The position numbers were made by a program, and so were the translations under genes. DNA of 64,000 nt, taken from positions 2,542,001 through 2,606,000 of the forward strand of contig NZ_CP150170.1 of assembly GCF_037963865.1 (NCBI RefSeq). Reading direction: 5' to 3'. Shown piece after piece: positions 8,622-17,719 of the stretch. The stretch is from Paenibacillus sp. FSL R10-2734 (lineage in GTDB: Bacteria; Bacillota; Bacilli; Paenibacillales; Paenibacillaceae). Numbering within the stretch: the stretch's first letter is position 1; each line of letters begins with the position of its first letter. The notes below the pieces were generated by a model that saw nothing but the letters and a program-made list of their open reading frames with translations, ran no database searches and was not told the origin of the DNA.

Positions 8622-9611
8622 ATGTTGAAAACGAGAACGCTTACACCCTCATACCTAGAGAATACATCTCAACAAGAGGACACGTTCACAAAGCGGTTTC
8701 GCAAGCAAATCACAGTACAAATTTTCGTGTGGCTTGGACTACTGTTTTTGCTGGTGTTTTCTTATTTACCCATGTTTGGAATTCTAATGGCCTTTAAGGA
8801 CTATAAGATCACCTCTGGTATAGCCGGGATTTTCACAAGTGATTGGGTAGGACTCCGATACTTTAAGGAATTAGTGAATGATTACAATTTTCCAAACCTG
8901 GTCCGCAATACTTTAGTGCTCAGCATACTCAAGCTGGTATTTTCATTTCCGGTACCCATTATACTTGCGATCATGCTGACAGAGGTTCGAAGTTCATTTG
9001 TGAAACGATTTGTCCAGACAGCCAGCTATTTGCCACATTTCATTTCATGGGTTGTCGTGTCGGGAATTGGTTTTGCATTCTTCTCTACCGAAACGGGGCT
9101 GATCAATAATGCATTGATGTCGCTAGGTCTGATTGATCAACCGCTTGATATTCTGACGAATCCAAATTCATTCTGGGGGCTGGCAGTTAGTACGGCAATC
9201 TGGAAAGAGGCGGGCTGGTGGACGATTATTTTCCTCGCTGCCATTGCTGGTATTGATCCCAGTCAGTACGAGGCGGCTCAAATGGACGGCGCTGGCAGAC
9301 TGAAGCGTATTATGCATGTAACTTTACCGAATATGAAAGGCTCCATAATCGTCGTACTTATTTTATCCATCGGCAGTATTCTAGGGGGTGGATTGGTAGG
9401 TTCGAACTTTGAACAGGTGATGCTGTTTGGTAACGTATTGAACTCGGAAACATCGCAAATCATTCAAACGTACGCTTTCAATGCTGGACTTGCTCAAGGT
9501 AGATTTGCTTTTGCAACTGCTATCGATCTGGTGCAATCCTTCATCTCTGTCATTCTGATCGTATCAAGTAACGCCATCGCCAAACGCTTCTCAGGCTCTA
9601 GCCTCTATTAA
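8622..9611 (+). CDS. CUT1 ABC sugar transporter permease (LplB type)
   Basis: A 329-residue inner-membrane permease with about six membrane segments after a charged N-terminus of some 40 residues. The ATPase-contact EAA loop is visible as YEAAQMDGAG followed by the usual helix and a proline. The motif LPMFGILMAFKDYK near residue 50 is typical of the LplB / YtcP-partner subgroup of oligosaccharide importers. It has a good GGGAGG ribosome site and is the first gene of an operon with a second permease and a binding protein. No ATPase is encoded, so a shared MsmX-type ATPase elsewhere is inferred. Confidence 0.9.
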   Translation: MLKTRTLTPSYLENTSQQEDTFTKRFRKQITVQIFVWLGLLFLLVFSYLPMFGILMAFKDYKITSGIAGIFTSDWVGLRYFKELVNDYNFPNLVRNTLVLSILKLVFSFPVPIILAIMLTEVRSSFVKRFVQTASYLPHFISWVVVSGIGFAFFSTETGLINNALMSLGLIDQPLDILTNPNSFWGLAVSTAIWKEAGWWTIIFLAAIAGIDPSQYEAAQMDGAGRLKRIMHVTLPNMKGSIIVVLILSIGSILGGGLVGSNFEQVMLFGNVLNSETSQIIQTYAFNAGLAQGRFAFATAIDLVQSFISVILIVSSNAIAKRFSGSSLY

Positions 9612-9638
9612 TTAGATGAAAGAAAGGGGAAACCTTTT

Positions 9639-10526
9639 ATGAACGGGAGAAGAACGGTGGAGGACCGTGTTGTGGATACTGTCAATTATGTGCTGCTCTC
9701 CATCATTGCGTTTCTCACCTTGTATCCATTCTATTATGTGTTGATTGCTTCATTTAATGAGGGTGCTGATACAGCAAGAGGCGGATTGTATCTACTGCCC
9801 AGAGAGTTTACATTGGATAACTATTCATATTTCTTTCAGGATCCGAAGTGGATTAAGGCTTTCGGTGTAACTGTATTGCGGACTCTAATCGGCACAACTT
9901 TGTCAGTCCTGTTTACCAGCCTCGTGGCGTATGGTCTAGCAAGGAAGGATTTGATTTTTCGGAAGGTTTACTTCCTTGTTGCTATAGTGGCGATGAATGT
10001 TTCTGGTGGATTAATTGCCTATTATGTCGTGCTGAAAAGTCTTGGATTATTGAATACATTTGGTGTCTATGTCATTCCTAGCATGCTGAGCTTATTTTTT
10101 CTGCTGATCGCGATTTCATTCTTTCAGGAGATACCACCTGAACTTGGAGAATCGGCGCGTATCGATGGAGCGAGTGAGCTTCGCATTTTTGGAAGCATCG
10201 TACTTCCGGTTTCTCTGCCGCTGCTGGCAACCATGGGTTTGTTCTTAGGGTCCCAGCAATGGAATGCTTGGTTAGATTCGGCTTATTTCGTTCAGAATGA
10301 TTCACTGCGGACGATCACATACCGGATGATGGAAGTCATTAATCAAACTATGATTTCAGCCAATACAAGCGCAAATGCGGCACAGTTTACGGCACAGCTA
10401 CAAGTAACCCAATTTTCCGTACAAGTAACGGCTATGGTAATCTCTATTTTCCCAATTATGTGTGTCTATCCATTTTTACAAAAATATTTTGTGCAAGGCA
10501 TGATGCTGGGCTCTGTGAAAGGATAA
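9639..10526 (+). CDS. CUT1 ABC sugar transporter permease (LplC/YtcP type)
   Basis: A 295-residue membrane protein with six predicted helices; the N-terminal helix contains FLTLYPFYYVLIASFN, and the C-terminus ends YFVQGMMLGSVKG, the usual tail of this permease group. The EAA loop appears as GESARIDGAS. It pairs with the permease 27 bp upstream to form the translocation channel. The gap of 94 bp before the binding protein gene contains a weak inverted repeat (ACGGAA/TTCCGT, 10549-10571). Confidence 0.9.
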   Translation: MNGRRTVEDRVVDTVNYVLLSIIAFLTLYPFYYVLIASFNEGADTARGGLYLLPREFTLDNYSYFFQDPKWIKAFGVTVLRTLIGTTLSVLFTSLVAYGLARKDLIFRKVYFLVAIVAMNVSGGLIAYYVVLKSLGLLNTFGVYVIPSMLSLFFLLIAISFFQEIPPELGESARIDGASELRIFGSIVLPVSLPLLATMGLFLGSQQWNAWLDSAYFVQNDSLRTITYRMMEVINQTMISANTSANAAQFTAQLQVTQFSVQVTAMVISIFPIMCVYPFLQKYFVQGMMLGSVKG

Positions 10527-10620
10527 ACAAGTAATCAATGGTGTGGATACGGAACAGTTTACCTATTCCGTTCTGCTCTGCTCTATGCCATTATAATAAG
10601 TACAAAGGGGATAAAATATC

Positions 10621-12213
10621 ATGGGAAACAATAAAACAGCTAGAAAACCGGCGATGATTTTGTTAGCGGTTACAATCCTGGCTGGATTAATCACAGGCTG
10701 CAGCGGTAACAATAGTGAAAATTCTTCAACAAGTACTTCTGCCTCGGGAACAAGTGAAACTGAAAATAATACAAGCAGCACCGGAAAGATCGTGGAGCTT
10801 AAACTCTTTGTCGACCAGCCATGGTGGCCGCTCAAGGATTGGTCGGGAAGCATTCCGGAAGAAATTACGAAGCAAACTGGTGTGAAACTGAACATTACGG
10901 TGGCAACGGACGAGAAACAGCTTCCACTGATGATCGCATCCGGAGATCTTCCGGATTTAGTGGTTACCGGTACGAATGCACAGCTTAAGCGCCTGGCTGA
11001 TCCTAGTTTGAGCTACAGCTGGCAGGAGTTAATCGATAAATATGCACCTGATTTCAAAATAGATCCTCAGTACATTGCGGTGAATACGGCGGATGATGGC
11101 AGCTATTACACGATCCGCAACAATTTCTCCACTAGTGCAGAGTGGAAGGCGAATGAAAAATATGCACTGAATACCGGTGCTGGTATCTCTGTCCGTTCCG
11201 ATATTATGGAAGAGTTAGGAAACCCAAAGGTTGAAACCTTGAGCGATTTAAATAATCTGTTTGCTAAGGTCAAAGACAAGCATCCAGAAATGGTACCGCT
11301 TGTTCTGAACCCGAACCCTGCTTGGGCAAAAGGATATTTTGCTACCCAATTTGGCGCAGAAAAAGAAGGATTTGGCGATAAGGAAGGACAACTAGTTCAT
11401 ACTCTTCGAACGCCAGAGCTGGAAAAGATGTACCTATACATGAATGAGCTTTACCGCAGCGGCTATGTTAAAGCGGAGAATTTCGCCTACAAAAATGAAG
11501 ATCAAGCAAAGCAGATCATGACTAGTGGTAAAGGATTCGCTTACGCTTGGACGATTGAAGGTGCTGACCGGTTGACATCTGAAACTAAGGCGTCTGGGTA
11601 TAAATGGGTGCAGCTACCGGTTAAGATTAGCGATACGTTCAAAGTCGAAAATTACGGCAGCGGTTGGCAGGGCGTATTTATCAGCAAAAACAATAAAAAT
11701 CCAGAGGCCTCCATTAAACTGATGCAATTCCTAATGTCCGAAGAAGGACAACGATTGGCTTTGTGGGGAATTGAAGGCCAAGATTACAAGATGAGTGATG
11801 ATGGAGGTTATCCGGTCTTCACATATGATCGTTCCAGCGATGAAGTGAAGAATGAAAAAGGAATCTATTGGTGGGGGCTGCTGGCTGGCAGCGCGGTTAA
11901 TGAAGCACTCGGCAATTATGTTCCTGGTACAGAGACTACGAAAGCTAGTCAACAACTTAGTGAGCTGATAACCTTTAAACCAGAGGTAGGATTAGTTCAG
12001 CCGGCTGCCGATTCTCAGGAAGAAGTTATTAAGAATAATATTGCCACTATGATGCAAACGGAAGAAGCCAAAATTTATTTGGCGACATCCGAGGAAGAGG
12101 CTAAAAAAGCATTTGCTAATATGGCGCAGCAGGCTGATAAAATGGGACTGGAAAATCTTGAGACATGGGCCAATACCAAGTATGCTGAAGTGAAAGGGAA
12201 TTTCAACCAGTAA
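10621..12213 (+). CDS. Extracellular solute-binding lipoprotein, family 1
   Basis: A 530-residue lipoprotein. The signal peptide ends in a lipobox with Cys27 (LITGC), then a long Ser/Thr/Asn-rich linker. The mature part is a two-lobe binding fold of the large LipO/YtcQ type (about 500 residues), which delivers oligosaccharides to LplB/LplC-like permeases. It follows the two permease genes, the opposite gene order to the LacI-controlled importer at 33.4 kb. Given the flanking genes, candidate substrates are L-galactose-, L-fucose- or L-arabinofuranose-containing oligosaccharides; this is inference. Confidence 0.9.
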   Translation: MGNNKTARKPAMILLAVTILAGLITGCSGNNSENSSTSTSASGTSETENNTSSTGKIVELKLFVDQPWWPLKDWSGSIPEEITKQTGVKLNITVATDEKQLPLMIASGDLPDLVVTGTNAQLKRLADPSLSYSWQELIDKYAPDFKIDPQYIAVNTADDGSYYTIRNNFSTSAEWKANEKYALNTGAGISVRSDIMEELGNPKVETLSDLNNLFAKVKDKHPEMVPLVLNPNPAWAKGYFATQFGAEKEGFGDKEGQLVHTLRTPELEKMYLYMNELYRSGYVKAENFAYKNEDQAKQIMTSGKGFAYAWTIEGADRLTSETKASGYKWVQLPVKISDTFKVENYGSGWQGVFISKNNKNPEASIKLMQFLMSEEGQRLALWGIEGQDYKMSDDGGYPVFTYDRSSDEVKNEKGIYWWGLLAGSAVNEALGNYVPGTETTKASQQLSELITFKPEVGLVQPAADSQEEVIKNNIATMMQTEEAKIYLATSEEEAKKAFANMAQQADKMGLENLETWANTKYAEVKGNFNQ

Positions 12214-12224
12214 TCCTTAATAAG

Positions 12225-12266
12225 GCAGAGGCGGCGGAGCGATGCCCAGCCGCTCTTCTCCTTTTA
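12225..12266 (+). terminator. Possible terminator after the binding protein
   Basis: GAGGCGGC and GCCGCTC can pair with one bulged G, followed by CTTCTCCTTTTATG. The stem is GC-rich but the T tract is interrupted, so it may be partial and let some transcription into the kinase gene. Confidence 0.4.
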
Positions 12267-12322
12267 TGCGAAATGTCTGGCTGTCGGTTAAAAGACATAA
12301 GTGAGTGAAAGTGGTGGATTAG

Positions 12323-14107
12323 ATGGGGTTGTTTTACAAAATTATAATGAAAATTCGCCAAATGCGCATTGTCCAGAAGCTGATTGTCGGATATTTTCTT
12401 TTGATCTGCCTCCCTTTTGCGTTGTTCGGTTATCTCTTTTACCGGCAAATGATTGATAACCTTCTAGATCAGTATTTGGCCGGAAGACAGCAACTGATGG
12501 AGCAGGTATATGGAAATTTGGAAATTGAGCTGTCCAAAATCGAATCTAATTATTCGTTATTTCAAAACAACGCCAATCTAACTGACTACTTAAATGGGAC
12601 ATATGAAGCAGACTGGGAGATGGTCTATAACTATCGGAAAGAGATAGGCCCAACCTTTTCTTTTGTGCTGTCGGGTAATCCTGTTGTGAAAGAAATTAGA
12701 ATATTTAAGCGTAACGAGTCAGTATTAGAGCTTCCTCCTGATATTATGGATTTTCGTGCTTTCGACGATCCACGACATGCGGAGGCGATTCTGGCGCTCC
12801 CGCCCAATAGGGGCCTATGGACATATGATGTGGGGAAAAATGGCGACCTGCCCATTATATCCTACACCCATAAGCTATATAACGATTCCTACAGCCGTGA
12901 TCTTGGTCTACTCCAAATAACAGTGAATGAAGAACTGATCGACCGTTTTTTTCAAACGCTTCAAACAGAAGACGAAGTGTGGAGCATGGTTTCCGACAGT
13001 AATCAGCAGGTCGTTTATTCGCAGCGGCCGCTTGTCTGGAGTGACGAGGAGATGACCTCCATATTAAAGGGCCTTAGGAATTCAGGTGTACAAAGCTATT
13101 ACGTCGACGATCACAAGTATCTTTTGAATGCTACCCATGTACAAAAATTAGGACTGACGATGATGGAAATCAGCAAAGTTGGCCCTATACTCGATTTAAG
13201 GGCAAAGCAGGCTAGTACAATCATAGTCGGACTTATTTCGCTAGGCGTGCTCTCCTTGTTTTATTTTGCTGTCGCTACGTCGATCACTTCCCGTATTTTA
13301 AAGCTCTCACGGCATATGAAGCGTGTAGACGATCCCCGGCTGGCGCTTTACCCGGGAGCACCCGGAACGGATGAAGTTGGTTTTCTGATTATGTCTTATA
13401 ACAAGATGATCTATCGTATGGATATGCTTGGTCAGACTGTGCATCGGGTGGAGTTGATGAAGAAGGAAGCCGAGATCAAAATGCTGCAGGCACAAATCAA
13501 ACCACATTTTCTGTACAACACGCTGGAAACGATGCGAATGATGGCACTTATGAAAAATGATCAGGAGTTGGCTGAAGTCGCATTCACTCTCGGTAATTTG
13601 CTGCGGTATAGTCTCACTAAAGATAAGGATGAGTCTACGCTTTTTGATGAGATGGAGAATGTCCGCAACTATATTGCTATTCATAAAGTTCGAATGGGAG
13701 AACGCCTTCATTTCGAGCTAGAAATTCATGGAAATGCTCTGGATCTTACTTGTCCTAGGTTCATTTTGCAGCCGATAGTCGAGAACAGCATTCTTCATGG
13801 ACTTGGAAAAATCAGGGGGAAAGGTGTCATCAACCTGACTATCAATGAAATGCCCGACTTTGTCATCATTCGGATTAGTGATAATGGTGCAGGAATTTCC
13901 CAAGAAAAATTATCGCAGATTCGCTCTATACTTGATGGAGTTAACTCACAAGAGGAGATTTCTTCTTCAGGAGGGATAGGACTTCTTAACGTTAATGAAC
14001 GAATCAAAGCATTTTACGGCGGGTCCTCGGGAATAACCATTGAAAGTGAAGGAGGAAAGAAGACCATTTTCATTATGCGTCTGGATAAAAGAAGGGAGGT
14101 ACTCTAA
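12323..14107 (+). CDS. Sensor histidine kinase, YesM type
   Basis: A 594-residue membrane kinase. One helix near residues 20-40, an extracellular sensor of about 260 residues, a second helix near 295-320, then a HAMP linker, a His_kinase domain with the phospho-acceptor His395 in QIKPHFLYNTLE, and a HATPase domain with NSILHG, DNGAG and GIGLLNVNERI. This layout is typical of LytS/YesM kinases that sit beside CUT1 importers and sense extracellular sugar or the loaded binding protein. Its stop overlaps the response-regulator start (TAATG), so the two are co-translated. Confidence 0.92.
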   Translation: MGLFYKIIMKIRQMRIVQKLIVGYFLLICLPFALFGYLFYRQMIDNLLDQYLAGRQQLMEQVYGNLEIELSKIESNYSLFQNNANLTDYLNGTYEADWEMVYNYRKEIGPTFSFVLSGNPVVKEIRIFKRNESVLELPPDIMDFRAFDDPRHAEAILALPPNRGLWTYDVGKNGDLPIISYTHKLYNDSYSRDLGLLQITVNEELIDRFFQTLQTEDEVWSMVSDSNQQVVYSQRPLVWSDEEMTSILKGLRNSGVQSYYVDDHKYLLNATHVQKLGLTMMEISKVGPILDLRAKQASTIIVGLISLGVLSLFYFAVATSITSRILKLSRHMKRVDDPRLALYPGAPGTDEVGFLIMSYNKMIYRMDMLGQTVHRVELMKKEAEIKMLQAQIKPHFLYNTLETMRMMALMKNDQELAEVAFTLGNLLRYSLTKDKDESTLFDEMENVRNYIAIHKVRMGERLHFELEIHGNALDLTCPRFILQPIVENSILHGLGKIRGKGVINLTINEMPDFVIIRISDNGAGISQEKLSQIRSILDGVNSQEEISSSGGIGLLNVNERIKAFYGGSSGITIESEGGKKTIFIMRLDKRREVL

Positions 14108-14871
14108 TGCTGAAATTAATGATCGTTGACGACGAACCTGTTATCCGTAATGGTTTACAGTATATGATTCACAGTGAGAACACACTGTTCACCGAGATCA
14201 TAACTGCAACCGACGGTATTGAGGCGCTGAAGCTGATGGATGAGTTCCATCCTGATTTGCTGATTACAGATATTCAAATGCCGGAAATGGATGGATTAGA
14301 GCTTATCAGGGAAGCACAGCATAAGCAGGTGAAGCGCTTCGTTATTTTATCCGGTTATGATCATTTTGAATATGCGCGTCAAGCCTTACGACTTAAGGTT
14401 ACGGATTATTTGCTTAAGCCCATCCATCAGAAGGACTTGGCAATTCTGCTTACTCGCACGGCCATTGAAATTATGAAAGAACGCGAGGAGGTAGCTGGGA
14501 GAGATGACGATGCTGAGAACGCAGCTCCGGGGGAACATCTTGCCAGTATAAAAAAATTCAAAGCATTCGTCCAAGCTAATTTTATGCGTGATTTGTCACT
14601 TGAAGAAGTTGCTTCGTATTTGGGACTGCATCCAAACTATGTCTGCAGTTTGCTTAAACGGGAGACCGGTATGACGTTTCTGTACTATTTGCGCTCTATA
14701 CGAATGGACCAAGCAAAGGAAATATTGCTGAAGGCACGAGATGTCCCGATGGACCAGGTAGCCAGAAGCGTCGGTTATGATAATCCCCGCCATTTCTATA
14801 AGGTATTCAAGCAATATGAAGGCCAGACGCCGGGCAGCTTTCGGGAACAGGGTGGAAATAAAATTATTTAA
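14107..14871 (+). CDS. Response regulator, receiver plus AraC DNA-binding domain (short form)
   Basis: A 254-residue regulator. The receiver occupies residues 1-120 with the acidic pair Asp8/Asp9, phospho-acceptor Asp55 (LLITDIQMPEMDG) and the conserved lysine in DYLLKP. An AraC helix-turn-helix domain fills about 150-250 (LSLEEVASYLGLHPNYVCSLL, then GYDNPRHFYKVFKQYEG). It lacks the 200-residue middle region of the usual YesN proteins such as the one at 27.4 kb. It is coupled to the upstream kinase and probably activates the neighbouring transporter. Its end overlaps tail-to-tail by 4 bp with the minus-strand AraC gene. Confidence 0.92.
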   Translation: MLKLMIVDDEPVIRNGLQYMIHSENTLFTEIITATDGIEALKLMDEFHPDLLITDIQMPEMDGLELIREAQHKQVKRFVILSGYDHFEYARQALRLKVTDYLLKPIHQKDLAILLTRTAIEIMKEREEVAGRDDDAENAAPGEHLASIKKFKAFVQANFMRDLSLEEVASYLGLHPNYVCSLLKRETGMTFLYYLRSIRMDQAKEILLKARDVPMDQVARSVGYDNPRHFYKVFKQYEGQTPGSFREQGGNKII

Positions 14872-15701
14872 TAAATCCTACTTATATATTCTGACGGTGA
14901 ACAGCCTTTTACCTTGCGAAATACCCTGCTGAAGTAAAAAGGATTTTTAAAACCTAGCACCTCGCTGATTTCAGATATGTTCATATTCGAATTGCGCATC
15001 ATTCCAGCTGCTTTTTCCATGAAGATCTGGGAGTTATACATTTGAATGGTGAGACCTGTCTTTAATTTAAATATTTCACATAAGTAACTATAATTCATGT
15101 CAAGTGAAGCAGAAAGCTCCTGTGAGTGAAGTTCATAGTATTCTTTATGTTCAAGAAACTCAATGATTCTGCGTACCGTCCGGTCTGATTTGGTCAGCGG
15201 TGCTTGATGGAGAGCTTCTCTGAAGAGAGTAATAAAAAGCTCCATGGTTTGCAGACTGAGCGTGATGGCTCGAAGCGGATCGGTTGAATTATATAATTGA
15301 ATCAAAGAATCAAGCTGTTTCTCAAGCTTCTCAGGCTGTGAAATCTTTCCCTGCTTGGGAAGCACAATGAACTTACGGTATTCTTTATATGGTTTATTCC
15401 ATTCCTGTTCCGCTTCAGCATCGGAATTACTGATGAAATGAATCCAGTACCACGAAGTTCCTGCAGGCGTTTTAGGCTCTCCCCAGTGCTGCAGATTGCT
15501 TTTTAAGAATAGAAATTCTCCCTTGCTGATCACATATTCAGTATCTGCTTCCCAGACCTCCATTTGACCATCGGCTACGTATAGGAAAACATTCCAATCC
15601 AGCGTTCGAATCGGATGCGTATATAAATTTTTAGTCGTATAAAAACCCAAATCATGTATCTCTACTACTCTATCAAAATGTAACAATACGTTATTGTACA
15701 A
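14868..15701 (-). CDS. AraC-family transcriptional regulator
   Basis: A 277-residue regulator with an N-terminal cupin-like sensing domain (about 1-130; EFLFLKSNLQHWGEP is the typical strand-turn) and a C-terminal AraC domain with SASLDMNYSYLCEIFKLKTG and GFKNPFYFSRVFRKVKGCSP. It is divergent from the GH127/GH95 glycosidase genes and shares a 187-bp gap with them, so they are its probable targets. No operator repeat was identified in the gap. Confidence 0.88.
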   Translation of the reverse strand: MYNNVLLHFDRVVEIHDLGFYTTKNLYTHPIRTLDWNVFLYVADGQMEVWEADTEYVISKGEFLFLKSNLQHWGEPKTPAGTSWYWIHFISNSDAEAEQEWNKPYKEYRKFIVLPKQGKISQPEKLEKQLDSLIQLYNSTDPLRAITLSLQTMELFITLFREALHQAPLTKSDRTVRRIIEFLEHKEYYELHSQELSASLDMNYSYLCEIFKLKTGLTIQMYNSQIFMEKAAGMMRNSNMNISEISEVLGFKNPFYFSRVFRKVKGCSPSEYISRIY

Positions 15702-15888
15702 GTTAAAGTCTCCTTTATAAAAAGAATATAGATTAATTGTAGATTTGTTCGCGAGTCTTGTCCATAAGATACAAAACCCAAAAATAATATATGTTTACCA
15801 AAGTGGATGAATTCAAAAATAGGATGCCTGTAATATAAAATATGGATGTGGATAATCTCCACTGCAATATCATTTTATTGAAACTGAG

Positions 15889-17715
15889 GTGTCCGATTTG
15901 TTTACCAACTTTGGACTTAATGAAGTAAGGCTGAGCGATAAAAAGTTTGCAGTTCGAAGAGCACTTGTTAAAAAGTACATCACTGAGTTTGACACTGACA
16001 GGCTTATGCATACGTTTAAAATCAATGCTGGAATGGAGTCATCAGTAGAGCCTTTGGGTGGTTGGGAAGCTGAAGATGGCGGTCTTAGAGGTCATTTTGT
16101 AGGACATTATCTTTCGGCTTGTGCTAAATTCGGATTTGGCGACCAGGATGAAAATTTGAAAGCTAAAGCAAATGAGATTATTGACATTATGGAATTATGT
16201 GCCAAGCCAAATGGATATGTGAGTGCTTTCGAAGAAGACAAGCTTGATATTCTGGAGCTTGAAGAAAATAGGAATGTATGGGCGCCATATTATACGCTAC
16301 ACAAAATAATACAGGGGTCGGTTGATTGCCATGTTTATCTGAATAGCTCCAAATCCTTGTCTCTGGCTTTAAATCTGGCGCGCTATATCCAAAGACGCTT
16401 TGAGAATTTATCCTTCTGGAAAATTGACGGCATTCTACGTTGTACGAAGGTTAACCCGGTGAATGAGTTCGGGGGCATAGGGGACGCGTTATACACACTG
16501 TATGACATAACAGGAGAACTCCAAATTCTTGATCTGGCCCATATTTTCGACCGTGATTATTTCATTGATCATCTGGCAGCCGAAGAAGATGTGCTTGAGA
16601 ATCTGCACGCCAATACTCACCTGCCCATGATTATTGCTGCGATGCATCGTTATAACATTAGTGGGGAGGAAAAGTATAAGACAGCTTCTGTAAATTTCTA
16701 TAATTACTTGCGGGGAAGAACGTTTGCAAACGGAAATAACAGCTCGAAGGCAACAGCCTTTATCAAAGATAAAGTATCTGAAAAATCAGAACACTGGGGA
16801 GCTTATGGCAAGCTGGAAGATGCACTGACAGGCGGTGAAAGCGAGAGCTGCTGTGCACACAATACAGAAAGGATCCTTGAGCGATTATTGGAATGGTCAG
16901 GATCAACCAAATATCTGGATCATATGGAATCACTGAAATATAACGCCATCTTAAACAGTGCAAGCGGAAAAACGGGTCTTTCCCAGTACCATCAGCCTAT
17001 GGGAAGCTCAGCTTTCAAAAATTTCAGCAGTCCTTACGATTCCTTTTGGTGCTGTACCGCATCTGGTATAGAGGCTATGAGTGAGCTTCAAAGGAACATC
17101 TGGTTTAAAAGCGGTGATACATTGCTTCTAAATACTTTTATTTCTTCAACAGTGATCTGGAAGGAAATGAACGCTACAATCAATCAGCTTACAGCATTTC
17201 CTGACGGGTTAACATCCACGCTTGTGATTGAAGCTACCGAGCCTGTGGAGTTCAAGATAATGCTCAAGGAAAAAACAGTCAAAGCCGTGACAATCAATTC
17301 CGCCCCCTTTACTTATAAGAAGGAAAACGGATATATCGTTATAGAGCGTGTTTTTAATGATCAAGACACAGTCGAAATTGAAATTGAAGCTACCCTGCAT
17401 TTAGTTCCGCTTAAAGGTTCTGAAAATCAGTCGGCAGTTATGTTTGGCAGCATATTGCTTGCTCAGCTTGGTCAATCTGCGCTTTTGCAGGACATTTCTA
17501 ACCTTAATATCAATGACAAATTCACCAGACTGAAGAAGGAGACATTGGAATTTGTGGTGAATGATGTACTGGGTAATCAAGTGAAATTCATACCGCTATT
17601 CGAGATTGAGGAAGAAGAATATACGGTATATTTGGATTTGACAGGAAAATTAAATCAAAACAGCCAGTTTTCATTTGCCAAGGATGGAAGCGCTGCATAT
17701 GAAGAAAAGGAGTAG
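15889..17715 (+). CDS. GH127/GH146-type beta-L-arabinofuranosidase (DUF1680 family)
   Basis: A 608-residue cytoplasmic glycosidase. The N-terminal (alpha/alpha) barrel shows GGWEAEDGGLRGHFVGHYLSA, the hallmark of DUF1680 enzymes. The zinc-cysteine active site is recognisable: Glu319 and Cys321 in GESESCC, and Cys388-Cys389 in FWCCTASGIE. In the Bifidobacterium enzyme HypBA1 the equivalents Glu338, Cys340, Cys417 and Cys418 bind zinc and Cys417 is the nucleophile. The C-terminal third is beta-sandwich. The start is uncertain: GTG at 15889 lies within GAGGTG, which could instead serve as ribosome site for TTG at 15898. Substrate likely a beta-linked L-arabinofuranose or related L-sugar residue. 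Confidence 0.82.
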   Translation: MSDLFTNFGLNEVRLSDKKFAVRRALVKKYITEFDTDRLMHTFKINAGMESSVEPLGGWEAEDGGLRGHFVGHYLSACAKFGFGDQDENLKAKANEIIDIMELCAKPNGYVSAFEEDKLDILELEENRNVWAPYYTLHKIIQGSVDCHVYLNSSKSLSLALNLARYIQRRFENLSFWKIDGILRCTKVNPVNEFGGIGDALYTLYDITGELQILDLAHIFDRDYFIDHLAAEEDVLENLHANTHLPMIIAAMHRYNISGEEKYKTASVNFYNYLRGRTFANGNNSSKATAFIKDKVSEKSEHWGAYGKLEDALTGGESESCCAHNTERILERLLEWSGSTKYLDHMESLKYNAILNSASGKTGLSQYHQPMGSSAFKNFSSPYDSFWCCTASGIEAMSELQRNIWFKSGDTLLLNTFISSTVIWKEMNATINQLTAFPDGLTSTLVIEATEPVEFKIMLKEKTVKAVTINSAPFTYKKENGYIVIERVFNDQDTVEIEIEATLHLVPLKGSENQSAVMFGSILLAQLGQSALLQDISNLNINDKFTRLKKETLEFVVNDVLGNQVKFIPLFEIEEEEYTVYLDLTGKLNQNSQFSFAKDGSAAYEEKE

Positions 17716-17719
17716 AACG

